A stretch of DNA of 64,000 nt from Streptomyces sp. LUP47B (lineage in GTDB: Bacteria; Actinomycetota; Actinomycetes; Streptomycetales; Streptomycetaceae). Both the position numbers and the translations under genes were made by a program. Shown here in pieces: positions 1 to 8,036 of the stretch (positions are counted from its first letter, which is position 1; every line of letters starts with the position of its first letter). The DNA lies in NCBI RefSeq assembly GCF_001746295.1, contig NZ_MJAH01000001.1, positions 460,468 through 524,467 of the forward strand, read 5' to 3'. Under the pieces are notes generated by a model, which had not been told where the DNA came from, made no database searches, and saw nothing but the letters and a program-made list of their open reading frames with translations.

Positions 1-237
1 CATCAGGTGGCTCGGGGTGCCCTTCTCCAGCGCTTGCTTCTCGATGCCGAGGTCACGGAAGACCTCCATGGCACGCTGGTTGGTGATGTGGGCGCGCGGA
101 GTGTCGGCGAGCCAGCCGTATTTGGTGACCAGGTGGGTGCGTATGCCGTAGGTGGCGAGCAGGAGGGCGGCGGTGCCGCCGGCGGGTCCGCTGCCGACGA
201 CCAGGACATCGGTGTCGTAATTTTCAGGTGTTCTCAT
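1..237 (-). CDS. FAD-dependent aromatic hydroxylase (TfdB/phenol 2-monooxygenase type), N-terminal part only
   Basis: Only the first 79 codons lie in the window; the gene continues past base 1. The start has an FAD-binding Rossmann motif (VLVVGSGPAGGTAA) and the TfdB-like segment LADTPRAHITNQRAMEV. The ATG at 237 has GGAGAG about 7 bases upstream. Family knowledge: such class A flavoprotein monooxygenases hydroxylate phenols with NAD(P)H and O2. It lies 47 bases downstream of the hydroxyquinol dioxygenase/maleylacetate reductase gene on the same strand. The inferred role is therefore hydroxylation of resorcinol (or a similar phenol) to hydroxyquinol. Substrate is inferred from the neighbour only. 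Confidence 0.8.
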   Translation of the reverse strand, partial: MRTPENYDTDVLVVGSGPAGGTAALLLATYGIRTHLVTKYGWLADTPRAHITNQRAMEVFRDLGIEKQALEKGTPSHLM

Positions 238-284
238 GCTCTCTCCGGTGAAGATGCGTGAAAGGTCGGCAGGGGATCGCTCGA

Positions 285-2237
285 TCAGTGCTGGTCAAAG
301 CGCGCGATGCGGAAGGTGAACTCGAGCAGGCGCCACTCGCCGTCGACCGGTCGGCCGTCGGGCGTCGGCCCGGTGCGCGGTGTGAAGTCGGTGATCAGGT
401 CGTCCTTGACGCCGAAGACCGCGTCGCGTTGTCCGGGGACTCCGTGGAGGTAGGCCCCGCCACGTACGAAGAGCTGGGTGATCAGCGGTTGGTGTCCGGG
501 GGCGTTGATCAGGAAGTGGACATGGGGAGCGCGGTAGGGGTGGCGGCCCACGGCGGAGAGCATCCTGCCGACCGGACCGTCGTTCGGGATCGGGTATTCC
601 GACGGAAGGATCGACCAGAACGTGAACCGTCCATCGGCGTCGGTGGTGAATCGGGCGCGGAGCACGGGCCCGTCCAGGTCGGGGAGTTGGACGTCGTAGA
701 AGCCGTCCTCGTTGGACTGCCAGACGTCCACGACAGCACCGGCGACCGGCTCCCCATCCTGGTCGGTCACCTGGATGTCCGCCCACATCGGCGTACCCGT
801 GAAGTCTCCGGCGATGTCGCTGCCGTGGTCGGCGGCGGGTGGTCCGTCGACGTAGAAAGGGCCGAGGATGGCGGACGAAGTGGTGTCCGGGGTACGGGAG
901 TTGGCCATGGCGTCGACCACGCTGGACACCCCGAGGGTGTCGGACAGGAGGATGAACTCCTGCCGGGTGTCGGTGGTGATGTGGCCGGCCTCGGTGAGGA
1001 AGCCGATGGCCTGCTGCCACTCCAGGGGGGTGAGGTCGTTGCGGGCCGTGTAGGCGTGCAGGGTGCGCACGAGGTCGGTCAACAGTTGCCGCAGGCGCGG
1101 GTCCGCGCAGCCGTCGAAGCTCGCCACGACCTCGTCGGTCAGCGGGCGCAGGTCGGGTAGGGCCCCGGCCGCCGCCTGGGGGCGACGGCCCTGCCAGGCG
1201 TCCCGCAGCAGGCCCGTGAGGCCGGTGCGGGTCAGCTCGCGCGGGTTCGGATACGGCTGGGAGGTGGCCAGATCCGCCGCGCGCTCCAGGTCGGCCTCGG
1301 CCATGCCGAGATCGCGCAGGGCTGCCGGGCCGCCGACCCGGCGGATCAGGTCGAAGACGCCCGTGGGAGCGTCGGGCGCGCCCAGGGCGCGCGCGATGCG
1401 GTCCATCGCCTCCGACGCGGCGGGCGCGTTGTACGCCATGGCGTGCGGAAGGATCACCGTGTGGGTCTCGGCGTGCGGAAGGCCGAAGGCGCCGCCCAGC
1501 GTGTGGCACAGCTTGTGGTGCAGTCCCATGCCGACGGCACCGAGGCAGGTGCCCGCCAGCCATGCCGCCAGCAGAAGATCCGACCGTGCCTCCTGGTCGG
1601 AGGGGTCGTCGTGGAGGACGGGCAGGGAACGGGCGACGGCCGCGACCGCCTCCAGGGCCATGGCGTCGGTGACCGGAGTGGCATCCGGCGAGTAGAGGGC
1701 CTCCACGGCGTGGGCCAGCGCGTTGACGCCGCTGGTCACCGTCATCGGAACGGGCAGCCCGAGGGTGAGCTCCACGTCGTAGACCACCGTTTCCGGCAGG
1801 ATCCCGGGCGCGGAGCGGGTGATCTTGCGGCCGTTCTGCGTCTCGCCGAGGACGGGGGTGACCTCGGAGCCGGCGTAGGTGGTGGGCACGATGACCTGGG
1901 GCAGGTCCGTACGGACCGCCAGCGCCTTCGCGAGGCCGGTCGTCGAGCCGCCGCCGATCGCCACCAGGCAGTCCACGTCATGCTCGCGCAGCACTGTCAG
2001 GGCCTGCTCGGTGACCTCGACGGGAGTGTGCATGGCAGCTCCGTCGAACTCCGCCACCAGCAGGTCGCCCAGGGCGTCACGGAGCCGTTCGGTGTCCTTG
2101 CGCAGGGCCGGCGCCCCGTCGGAGACGAGCATGACCCGGGACCTGCCGAGCCGCTCCGCCTCACCGCGGACCTGCGCAAGCGTGCCCGCGCCGAAGACGA
2201 CCCGGCTCGGGCCGACTGTGTGCACGAAACTCCTCAT
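285..2237 (-). CDS. Maleylacetate reductase fused to hydroxyquinol 1,2-dioxygenase
   Basis: One 650-residue protein carries two consecutive enzymes of the hydroxyquinol pathway. Residues 1 to about 360 are an iron-type alcohol dehydrogenase-fold maleylacetate reductase, with the IGGGST nucleotide motif, PTTYAGSEVTP and the metal-binding segments MGLHHKLCH and LPHAETH. Residues from about 365 to the end are an intradiol dioxygenase, with GPFYVDG and HPYRAPHVHFLI supplying the usual two Tyr and two His iron ligands. The domain order is the reverse of the reaction order: the dioxygenase opens the ring to maleylacetate and the reductase forms 3-oxoadipate. The ATG at 2237 (GGAGAG 7 bases upstream) is preferred to an upstream ATG at 2252. 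The gene is divergent from an AraC regulator. Confidence 0.9.
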   Translation of the reverse strand: MRSFVHTVGPSRVVFGAGTLAQVRGEAERLGRSRVMLVSDGAPALRKDTERLRDALGDLLVAEFDGAAMHTPVEVTEQALTVLREHDVDCLVAIGGGSTTGLAKALAVRTDLPQVIVPTTYAGSEVTPVLGETQNGRKITRSAPGILPETVVYDVELTLGLPVPMTVTSGVNALAHAVEALYSPDATPVTDAMALEAVAAVARSLPVLHDDPSDQEARSDLLLAAWLAGTCLGAVGMGLHHKLCHTLGGAFGLPHAETHTVILPHAMAYNAPAASEAMDRIARALGAPDAPTGVFDLIRRVGGPAALRDLGMAEADLERAADLATSQPYPNPRELTRTGLTGLLRDAWQGRRPQAAAGALPDLRPLTDEVVASFDGCADPRLRQLLTDLVRTLHAYTARNDLTPLEWQQAIGFLTEAGHITTDTRQEFILLSDTLGVSSVVDAMANSRTPDTTSSAILGPFYVDGPPAADHGSDIAGDFTGTPMWADIQVTDQDGEPVAGAVVDVWQSNEDGFYDVQLPDLDGPVLRARFTTDADGRFTFWSILPSEYPIPNDGPVGRMLSAVGRHPYRAPHVHFLINAPGHQPLITQLFVRGGAYLHGVPGQRDAVFGVKDDLITDFTPRTGPTPDGRPVDGEWRLLEFTFRIARFDQH

Positions 2238-2303
2238 GAAGCTGCTCTCCATACTGCAGGGGCAGGGGGTCTACGCAGTATTCGAGCTCCCGCGTCGGCT
2301 GTT

Positions 2304-2340
2304 CCTGCACAATTGCGGCATCGCCCTGCACGAAAACGGC
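2304..2340 (+). promoter_or_regulatory. Putative AraC operator: two 16-bp direct repeats with 21-bp period
   Basis: CCTGCACAATTGCGGC at 2304-2319 and CCTGCACGAAAACGGC at 2325-2340 match at every base except a 5-base centre (CCTGCAC-N5-CGGC). The 21-bp period puts both copies on one helix face, which is the usual layout of AraC/XylS operators. They lie between the divergent dioxygenase-reductase gene and the AraC gene. Function is inferred. Confidence 0.55.
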
Positions 2341-2412
2341 GTGCGCGGCGCCCGGTCCGTGCTTGCCCGCCCATGCCGAGGGCGGGAAGACTGTGCCGCG
2401 AAGGAGGGCCGC

Positions 2413-3291
2413 ATGAGCGAGATGGGGCTTGGCGACACCCACGGCATACTGGCCAGGCCAGGGGTGCGTCCCGTCCGCACCAGCGCGGGGCTCGGCTGGG
2501 AGCGGCTGTATGTGTCGACGCAGCGGGAACTGCCGTACCGTGACGCGTTCCAGGGAGCCGGCAGCAACCTGGTGATCCTGCATCTGGACGGGCCCGTCAC
2601 CATCCGCAGGGGTCGCCGCGGACTGACGGCCGCCCAGCAGGTGCCGCCCGGCGGTCTCTTCCTGCATCCGGCGGCCACTGAGCTGGACGTGGAGCTCGGC
2701 GGATACCTCAACACCGTGCACGTCTACCTGTCGGACGCGGCCCTCCAAGCGACGGCCGACGATGACCGGCCGGTGCGGTTGAGGGAGGAGTTCGGCAGCA
2801 CGGATCCGCTGCTGGAGCAGCTCGTCCTGGCGCTCGACGGTGTCGTACGGCGCTGGGAACCCAGCGGCAGCGCCTATGCGGATCAGCTCACGCTGATGAC
2901 CGCGGCCCAGCTGGCCCGTCGCCACAGCGTGCGGCAGGGGGCCGAGGAGCCTGCGGGAGGGCTGGTGGGGCTGAGCGACCTGCAGTTCGCGGCCGTTCGG
3001 GAACTCATCGAATCCCGTCTTTCCGAGCCGTTGTCCCTGGAGGATCTCGCCTCGGCCGCGGGTCTCGGCGTCAGCCAGTTCGCCCGGCGTTTCAAGGCCC
3101 GCACGGGGCGCCCTCCGCACCGGTACCTCGTGCGACTGCGGGTGGAGCGGGCCGCCCGCCTGCTGCGGGCGGGATCCATGCCCATCGCACAGGTGGCGGC
3201 GGCCTGCGGCTTCTCCCACCAGGAGCACCTGACCCGAGTGATCCGCTCCCACCTCAACACGACCCCGGCCGCGCTGCGCCGCGGGGGCTGA
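2413..3291 (+). CDS. AraC family transcriptional regulator
   Basis: 292 residues. The N-terminal half has the AraC ligand-binding (cupin-like) pattern seen in aromatic-catabolism activators. The C-terminal 100 residues hold two helix-turn-helix units, LSLEDLASAAGLGVSQFARRF and the second around IAQVAAACGFSHQEHLTR. The ATG at 2413 follows a strong AAGGAGGG ribosome site, so longer in-frame upstream starts are unlikely. It is divergent from the hydroxyquinol gene, with a 21-bp-period direct repeat between them. It is inferred to activate the resorcinol/hydroxyquinol operon in response to an aromatic inducer. Confidence 0.88.
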   Translation: MSEMGLGDTHGILARPGVRPVRTSAGLGWERLYVSTQRELPYRDAFQGAGSNLVILHLDGPVTIRRGRRGLTAAQQVPPGGLFLHPAATELDVELGGYLNTVHVYLSDAALQATADDDRPVRLREEFGSTDPLLEQLVLALDGVVRRWEPSGSAYADQLTLMTAAQLARRHSVRQGAEEPAGGLVGLSDLQFAAVRELIESRLSEPLSLEDLASAAGLGVSQFARRFKARTGRPPHRYLVRLRVERAARLLRAGSMPIAQVAAACGFSHQEHLTRVIRSHLNTTPAALRRGG

Positions 3292-3334
3292 CGGCCGCCC
3301 GAGTCGCACGGGCTGTACTTCCCCGGCACCGAAC

Positions 3335-3374
3335 GAAGAAAGCCATGACGGTCGCCGTATGGCCTGGTTTCTTC
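3335..3374. terminator. Probable bidirectional terminator hairpin
   Basis: GAAGAAAG and CCATGACGG pair with CCGTATGG and TTTCTTC around a short TCG loop, giving a long, slightly imperfect stem. It sits in the 255-base gap between two convergent genes (ends at 3291 and 3547), where a two-way terminator is expected. No other feature was seen in this gap. Confidence 0.6.
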
Positions 3375-3546
3375 CCGGCGACTTGAGCGATGAGCAGGCC
3401 GGCGTCTCACCGGTGCCGGGGGCGGCCACGGCGGTGGGATACGTGATCTGCTGCCATGCCTGGTCGAGTCCCATCACCCCAGCTCAGATGGCATCCGCGT
3501 CTTCATGTCCAAGCCCTGGACCCGCCATTACCCGGTGGACCAAGGC

Positions 3547-4191
3547 TCAACTGCCGACGGTGAAACGTTGATTGAGATGCCTGGGGTTCTCGATCTCGTC
3601 GACGAGGGCGACGGCGTAGTCCTCGTAGGAGACGCGGGACTGGCCGTCATCCCCTGTAACAGGTCGGTCGAGGGCAGTGCGGTAACGACCGGTGCGCTCG
3701 CCGGGTGCGAAGTGGACCGGCGGCGGGGAGACGTAGGTCCAGGTCACGTCGTCGCTGAGGCGCAGATAGGCGTCGAGTGCCTGGATCTGGCCGATCGCGT
3801 ACGGCTTGAACTCCTCGGGGAACCCGGGGGCGTCGAAAAAGCGCACGCCGTCGTCGTTCAGCAGGCTGGCGCCGCCGCCCATGTGGATGATGCGGGGGCC
3901 GCCGGAGCCCAGGGCCCGCACGGCAGCGGCGGCCGTGGCCACGGCGTCGGTGTACAGCCTGGCATCGGGTCCGCCGACAGTGAGCACCAGCACGTCGGCG
4001 CCCTTGGCCAGGCCGGCGACGGATTCGGACTCTGTGACGTCACCGTGCACCGCCCGTACGGCGACGGGGAGTTGGCCGAGGCGGGAGAGGTCCCGGGCGA
4101 CGGCGGTGACTTCGTGGCCGCGCGCGGCGGCCTCGGTGACGACCCTGGAGCCGGCCTTTCCTGCCGCTCCGAACACGACGATCCTGCTCAT
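3547..4191 (-). CDS. NAD(P)-binding oxidoreductase, NmrA/YwnB-like atypical SDR
   Basis: 214 residues, the usual length for the short NAD(P)H-binding family. The N-terminal dinucleotide motif is VVFGAAGKAGSRVV (GxxGxxG form). Atypical SDRs of this kind lack the Tyr-Lys catalytic pair and act as redox sensors or NAD(P)H-dependent reductases. AGGAAGAAG precedes the ATG. It is transcribed in the same direction as, and 49 bases after, the metallo-beta-lactamase-fold gene, so the two probably form an operon. The substrate is unknown. Confidence 0.8.
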   Translation of the reverse strand: MSRIVVFGAAGKAGSRVVTEAAARGHEVTAVARDLSRLGQLPVAVRAVHGDVTESESVAGLAKGADVLVLTVGGPDARLYTDAVATAAAAVRALGSGGPRIIHMGGGASLLNDDGVRFFDAPGFPEEFKPYAIGQIQALDAYLRLSDDVTWTYVSPPPVHFAPGERTGRYRTALDRPVTGDDGQSRVSYEDYAVALVDEIENPRHLNQRFTVGS

Positions 4192-4240
4192 GGCGTTCTT
4201 CTTCCTGTTGCTGGTATCGCTGCTGTTGCTCGTACAGGGT

Positions 4241-5023
4241 TCAGATGTCCTGAGTGCCGAAGAGGTACTGGTTGCCGATGTCGATCAGGAACGGGCCGCC
4301 GTAGGAGGGATAGCGCTCCAGGATCGCCTTCTTGTACGCCTCACCGTCGTCGCCGAGCAGCTCGCGCGCGTCGGCGAGGTAGCGGCCGAGTGCGGCGTAG
4401 ACCTCCGGTCCCGCGGGCAGGCCGTGCCCGGCCAGGATCGTGTCGTACGCCTCTTGGGCGGCCAGCTGCTCGACGGCCTTCTGCCAGCCGGCGATGTCGT
4501 TGTTGCCGAGGAACAGGTGGGTGTCGTGGTAGACGAGATCCTGGGCGACCAGCACACCCTGCTGGGGCAGCTTGATCAGCAACTCGTCGGCGGCCTCGCC
4601 GCCCGATACCGCCTCGAACACGAAGGGGACGCCGTCGATGACCTCGGTGCCCGGCCTGATCTCCACGGTCGGCGTGACGTCGCCGACCGGGATGACCTCG
4701 CCGGTGGGGTCCTGGGCGTCGCCCTGGGCGGCGATCTGGTCGCGTACCGCGGCCAGCGCGTGCACGGGAACGCCGAAGCGGGCGGCGCCGTGGAAGTGGT
4801 CGGGGTGGGCGTGGGTGACGATCAGCCGGTCCAGCGGCTTGCCCAGTCCCTGGGCGTAGGCGACGACCTCGTCCGCGTGTCCGAGGGCGTACTGCGCGTC
4901 GACGGCGACGATCCGGGCCGGCGTCTCGATCAGCTGGGTGGTGACATTCAGACTGCCGTCGGGTGCCATGTAGCTGTGGACGCGGACCGCGCCCTTGTCG
5001 ACGATCGTGACCGTGCCGAGCAT
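4241..5023 (-). CDS. MBL-fold metallo-hydrolase
   Basis: 260 residues from the ATG at 5023, with GGAAG about 8 bases upstream. The metal-binding motif is THAHPDHFHG (His71, His73, Asp75, His76), followed by later ligands around VAQDLVYHDTH and AGHGLP. This is the zinc-dependent metallo-beta-lactamase fold of glyoxalase II/lactonase-like hydrolases. The gene is divergent from an AraC regulator and upstream of an NmrA-like oxidoreductase, so it is likely a small inducible detoxification operon. The reaction cannot be named from sequence. Confidence 0.85.
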   Translation of the reverse strand: MLGTVTIVDKGAVRVHSYMAPDGSLNVTTQLIETPARIVAVDAQYALGHADEVVAYAQGLGKPLDRLIVTHAHPDHFHGAARFGVPVHALAAVRDQIAAQGDAQDPTGEVIPVGDVTPTVEIRPGTEVIDGVPFVFEAVSGGEAADELLIKLPQQGVLVAQDLVYHDTHLFLGNNDIAGWQKAVEQLAAQEAYDTILAGHGLPAGPEVYAALGRYLADARELLGDDGEAYKKAILERYPSYGGPFLIDIGNQYLFGTQDI

Positions 5024-5043
5024 GATGCCCACTTCCTTCGCGG

Positions 5044-5069
5044 CCGGACGGCATCCCATCGCCGTCCGG
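5044..5069. promoter_or_regulatory. Perfect 9-bp inverted repeat between divergent MBL and AraC genes
   Basis: CCGGACGGC, an 8-base loop, then GCCGTCCGG. It lies 21-46 bases upstream of the MBL-fold start codon, within the 134-base divergent intergenic region. It could be an operator for the adjacent AraC protein or a leader hairpin; the sequence does not decide. Confidence 0.45.
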
Positions 5070-5157
5070 ATCGCCTCCACTCTCCCCTGCCCACCCTTGG
5101 GCGGCGAGATATGCTGGAGACCCGTCATGGTCAAAAACGGACAAGAGTGAGATCGGC

Positions 5158-6060
5158 ATGACCTCCGCAGGCGCTCACGACGAAGGCCTCAGCGGCGACG
5201 AGCCGATCCCCGGATTCGGCTTCAATCCGCCGACGGCTCCCGTGTCCGGCCTGGAGATCACCGACCTTCGCACCTTGCACGACCGCATGCGTCAGGGCGG
5301 CCTGGAGCGCGTCCACCGGGTCGGCTTCCACACCCTCACCCTGATCACCGAAGGCAGCGGCGAGCACACCGTCGACTTCGTCACCTACCCCTGCCGCCCC
5401 GGCACCCTGCTGTGGATCCGCCCCGGCCAGGTCCAGCGCTTCGGCCGTCGCGGCACCATGAACGGCACCCACCTGCTGTTCACCCCCGCCTTCCCGCCCC
5501 ACTTCCCGAGTTCCGACCGTCTGATCAACGAGTGGTACGGACCCACCTGCTGGCAACTGGCCACCGGCCCGGACCACGCCCTCCTTTCCACCCTCGTGGG
5601 ACAGATACGCGCTGAGTTCACCCGGCGCGACGGTGCTGTGTCGCAGGAGATCCTCCAACTCCAGCTCGCCACCCTGCTGCTGCAGATCGACCGGCTACCG
5701 CGGCACGGCAAGCGGGACGACCCGCAGGCGGGCGGTGAGATCTACGCCCGGTTCCGCATCGAACTGGAACGCTGCTACGCCGACACACGCAGGGCGGAGG
5801 ACTACGGCCACCGCCTCGGCTACACCGTCAAAACCCTCACCCGTGCCTGCCTGGCCGCCACCGGACAAACCGTCAAGCAGGTCATCGACGCCCGTGTCGC
5901 TCTGGAAGCGCAACGCCTGCTCTCGCACACGGACGAGCCCGTCGCGGCCATTGCCGGTCGGCTGGGATTCTCCGAAGCCACCAACTTCGGCAAGTTCTTC
6001 ACCCGCCACACCGGCGCCACCCCCGGAGACTTCCGCCGAATCCACCAGAGCCCCCAGTGA
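5158..6060 (+). CDS. AraC family transcriptional regulator
   Basis: 300 residues. The N-terminal half is a cupin-type sensing domain (…HTLTLITEGSGEHTVDF…). The C-terminal third is the AraC DNA-binding domain, ending in the second helix-turn-helix VAAIAGRLGFSEATNFGKFF. The gene is divergent from the MBL-fold/NmrA pair and is inferred to control it. The GTG/ATG region has a weak GAGTGAGAT ribosome site before the ATG at 5158. The ligand is unknown. Confidence 0.88.
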   Translation: MTSAGAHDEGLSGDEPIPGFGFNPPTAPVSGLEITDLRTLHDRMRQGGLERVHRVGFHTLTLITEGSGEHTVDFVTYPCRPGTLLWIRPGQVQRFGRRGTMNGTHLLFTPAFPPHFPSSDRLINEWYGPTCWQLATGPDHALLSTLVGQIRAEFTRRDGAVSQEILQLQLATLLLQIDRLPRHGKRDDPQAGGEIYARFRIELERCYADTRRAEDYGHRLGYTVKTLTRACLAATGQTVKQVIDARVALEAQRLLSHTDEPVAAIAGRLGFSEATNFGKFFTRHTGATPGDFRRIHQSPQ

Positions 6061-6142
6061 GTTGGGTGCATCGTGATGTTGCAGAACGCGGCCCCGTCCT
6101 GCTCGGCCCAGCCGATTCAGGACCCGCTCGGCGACCGCGTAT

Positions 6143-6238
6143 CCCCTTTAACCGGCCGTACTCGGCGCCCTGCTTGGTGCGGCCGTAGACGCGTTTGTGG
6201 GTGGAGTCGACATCGATGACCGACTTCTCGCCCCGAAG
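6143..6238 (-). pseudogene. Transposase fragment, IS1380-like
   Basis: About 32 codons read GEKSVIDVDSTHKRVYGRTK followed by QGAEYGRLKG. This matches the DST…GRTKxGAEYGYxKxKG segment typical of IS1380-family transposases, which carries a catalytic aspartate. No start, no end and no terminal inverted repeats are visible, so it is a relic of a lost insertion. It is followed on the same strand side by an SDR fragment. Confidence 0.5.
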
Positions 6239-6274
6239 GCGAGATGGACGGAGCTGTCGGGCGGGCCCGGATCG

Positions 6275-6449
6275 CTAGAAGCTGCCCCTGGCTCCGCCGT
6301 CGATCGTCGCCATGGCCCCGGTAACGTACGACGCGGCGGGGGCAGTCGGAAGGCCGGGGTACGGCCAGCTCCGCCGGGGTGCCGAGACGGCGCAGCGGGG
6401 TCCCGACGGCGATGCGGTCGGCGTCGTCGGTGATCGATTGGAGTTCGAG
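6275..6449 (-). pseudogene. C-terminal fragment of a short-chain dehydrogenase, frameshifted
   Basis: The reading ITDDADRIAVGTPLRRLGTP in one frame continues in another frame as AASYVTGAMATIDGG and a stop. Together these are the conserved C-terminus of classical SDRs (…GTPLRRLGTPAELA…YVTGATxxVDGG). The N-terminal two thirds are absent. It abuts the 3' end of the M56 peptidase gene and sits next to transposase debris, suggesting a rearrangement scar. Confidence 0.65.
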
Positions 6450-6459
6450 GGCTCTGTCG

Positions 6460-7467
6460 TTACGGCCGGTGCTCCTGAAGTTCCCGGCGATTGTGTTCCC
6501 CGAAGCAGAAGTCGGGCCCGTGCCGGTGTTCTGTGGCCGACGGTGCGCTCGCCGTGGCGGCGTACGCCGCGCACTGCGCACTGTCCACCATCTCATCGCT
6601 GTCGGATGCGGCGTTGGCGAGGCTCGCGCAGCACACGGCGAGCAGGAGGCCGCCCGCGACCAGGGGCAGGCTCCGGCGCGGGGGCGGGGGCGCCAGCAGG
6701 GCCCGCACCCGTTGCGGCACCGCCCCGCCGGTCGCGGCCAGTGCAGCCGGGAATGAGGTACCGGCGGATGCCAGCGCGGCGCGCCCGACGGCGTGCGCGA
6801 CGATCCTACGGTCGCCGACGCGCTGCGCGGCCTCCTCGTCGGCCCAGCGTTCCAGGACGAAGCCGCCCGCGACGGCCAGCGGCCGCAGCAGCGGGTTCAA
6901 GGCCGCCGTGAGCCGCCACAGGATCTGGAAGAGGTGATGGCGGCAGCGCAGGTGAGCCCGCTCGTGTGCGAGGAGGGCCTCGCGCTCGCGGTCGGTGAGA
7001 CAGCGCAGCATTCCCCGGGAGACCACGATCCGGCCAGGCGACCCGGGCAACGCGAAGGCCATCGGGACGTCGTCGTCGACCACGGCCAGCTCCGTGTCCT
7101 GCGGCAGCCGGGCCTGCTCCTGTCGCGCCTGGACGAAGAGGCGGGCCTGCTTCACGGCGGCCACGCCCAGCGAGACGACGCCCACGGCCAGCATGAGGGC
7201 GCTGCCTCCCGCGACGACGAGATAGACCGGATCCTCGGCTTGCAGAGCGGCCACGGACCAGCGGCCCTCCTCCGCAACTTCCGGAATCTGTGCCACGCCG
7301 GTGAAGGCGAGCAAGGCGAGTGCCCCCGCCCAGCCGATCGCAGTCACGAGCGCGGCGCAGGCCAGGGCCCAGGCAGCGCGGCGCGGGGGCAGCACGTGGG
7401 CCAGCCGGGGCGCGAGCACGGCGAGCACAGCCGTGACTGCGAAGGGGACGTAGACGCTGAACAGCAC
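6460..7467 (-). CDS. M56 family metallopeptidase (BlaR1-like protease without penicillin sensor)
   Basis: 335 residues from GTG 7467, four bases after the repressor stop codon. Membrane segments lie at about residues 5-25, 33-57 and 82-105. The zinc-protease motif HERAH is at 168-172, and a last hydrophobic segment (LPLVAGGLLLAVCC) lies near residue 285. The BlaR1/MecR1 penicillin-binding sensor domain is missing. Family knowledge: M56 proteases relieve BlaI-type repression. It forms a two-gene operon with the BlaI-like repressor. The signal is unlikely to be beta-lactam binding by this protein itself. Confidence 0.85.
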   Translation of the reverse strand: MLFSVYVPFAVTAVLAVLAPRLAHVLPPRRAAWALACAALVTAIGWAGALALLAFTGVAQIPEVAEEGRWSVAALQAEDPVYLVVAGGSALMLAVGVVSLGVAAVKQARLFVQARQEQARLPQDTELAVVDDDVPMAFALPGSPGRIVVSRGMLRCLTDREREALLAHERAHLRCRHHLFQILWRLTAALNPLLRPLAVAGGFVLERWADEEAAQRVGDRRIVAHAVGRAALASAGTSFPAALAATGGAVPQRVRALLAPPPPRRSLPLVAGGLLLAVCCASLANAASDSDEMVDSAQCAAYAATASAPSATEHRHGPDFCFGEHNRRELQEHRP

Positions 7468-7471
7468 GGCT

Positions 7472-7897
7472 TTACGCCCTCTCCCCCGAGCGGTCGTCTC
7501 CGGTGCGGGCATCGTGCCCGGACAGGAGCTGCTGCAACACGTATTCGTCCTGCTCGGACAGCTCCGAGACGAAGCGCGCCAGGACCGCCTCGCGGTCGGA
7601 ACCACCCTCGAGTAGCGACCGCATGCGCTGGGCGGTGTGCGAGGCCTCGTCGCGCACCGGCTCGTACGCGTAGCCGCGGCCCTCGCGGTGCCGGACGAGC
7701 ATCTCCTTCTCGTACAGCCGGGACAGGATGGTCAGGACGGTCGTATACGCCAGGTCGCCCGGCAGCGCCTCCCGGACCTGGCCGGCGGTCAGGGGGCCGT
7801 CGGCGCCCCACAGCGCGGCGAGCACATCGCTCTCCAGTTCGCCACGGGCCCGCCTCCCGGACGCCTCGCGGGCGCCGCCATCCCCTCGTTCCTGCAC
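7472..7897 (-). CDS. BlaI/MecI/CopY family transcriptional repressor
   Basis: 141 residues from GTG 7897, chosen because GGAGG lies 6 bases upstream; the in-frame GTG at 7924 has no ribosome site. The winged-helix core is visible (ELESDVLAALWGADGPLTAG, then AYTTVLTILSRLYEKEML). A C-terminal dimer/cleavage helix runs through ELSEQDEYVLQQLL. It is co-transcribed with the M56 protease gene. The dyad TCCTAC-N5-GTAGGA lies upstream and recurs before envelope genes elsewhere in the window, so this protein is the best candidate for binding all of them. Confidence 0.88.
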   Translation of the reverse strand: MQERGDGGAREASGRRARGELESDVLAALWGADGPLTAGQVREALPGDLAYTTVLTILSRLYEKEMLVRHREGRGYAYEPVRDEASHTAQRMRSLLEGGSDREAVLARFVSELSEQDEYVLQQLLSGHDARTGDDRSGERA

Positions 7898-7940
7898 CGG
7901 ATGCCTCCGTTCGCCGTCCCGCACAGACTACCCGGCCATC

Positions 7941-7957
7941 TCCTACTAGTTGTAGGA
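7941..7957. promoter_or_regulatory. BlaI-type operator A
   Basis: Perfect inverted repeat TCCTAC-TAGTT-GTAGGA, core CTAC-N5-GTAG, placed 44-60 bases upstream of the repressor start. Dyads of this kind are the known target form of BlaI/MecI/CopY repressors. Autoregulation is inferred. Confidence 0.7.
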
Positions 7958-7987
7958 GGTATGCTCCGGGCTTCGAACCTCGAACTA

Positions 7988-8000
7988 CTACAACTCGTAG
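7988..8000. promoter_or_regulatory. BlaI-type operator B
   Basis: CTAC-AACTC-GTAG, inside a wider palindrome flanked by CGAACT and AGTTCG. It lies 37-49 bases upstream of the glycosyltransferase start at 8037 and is the second of two such dyads in the divergent region, one for each direction. Confidence 0.65.
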
Positions 8001-8036
8001 AGTTCGGCCGCTCCCGTCCCCTGCGGAGGAAGACCC

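Noticed and set aside
258..1160. 300-codon plus-strand frame opposite the dioxygenase/reductase fusion
   Set aside because: No recognisable domain, Gly/Val/Arg-rich shadow; the opposite strand has both enzyme signatures.
6061..6112. Short minus-strand reading AEQDGAAFCNITMHPTHW resembling the end of a polysaccharide deacetylase
   Set aside because: Only about 18 residues, stop codon just before, and it overlaps the 3' side of an AraC gene; too short to call.
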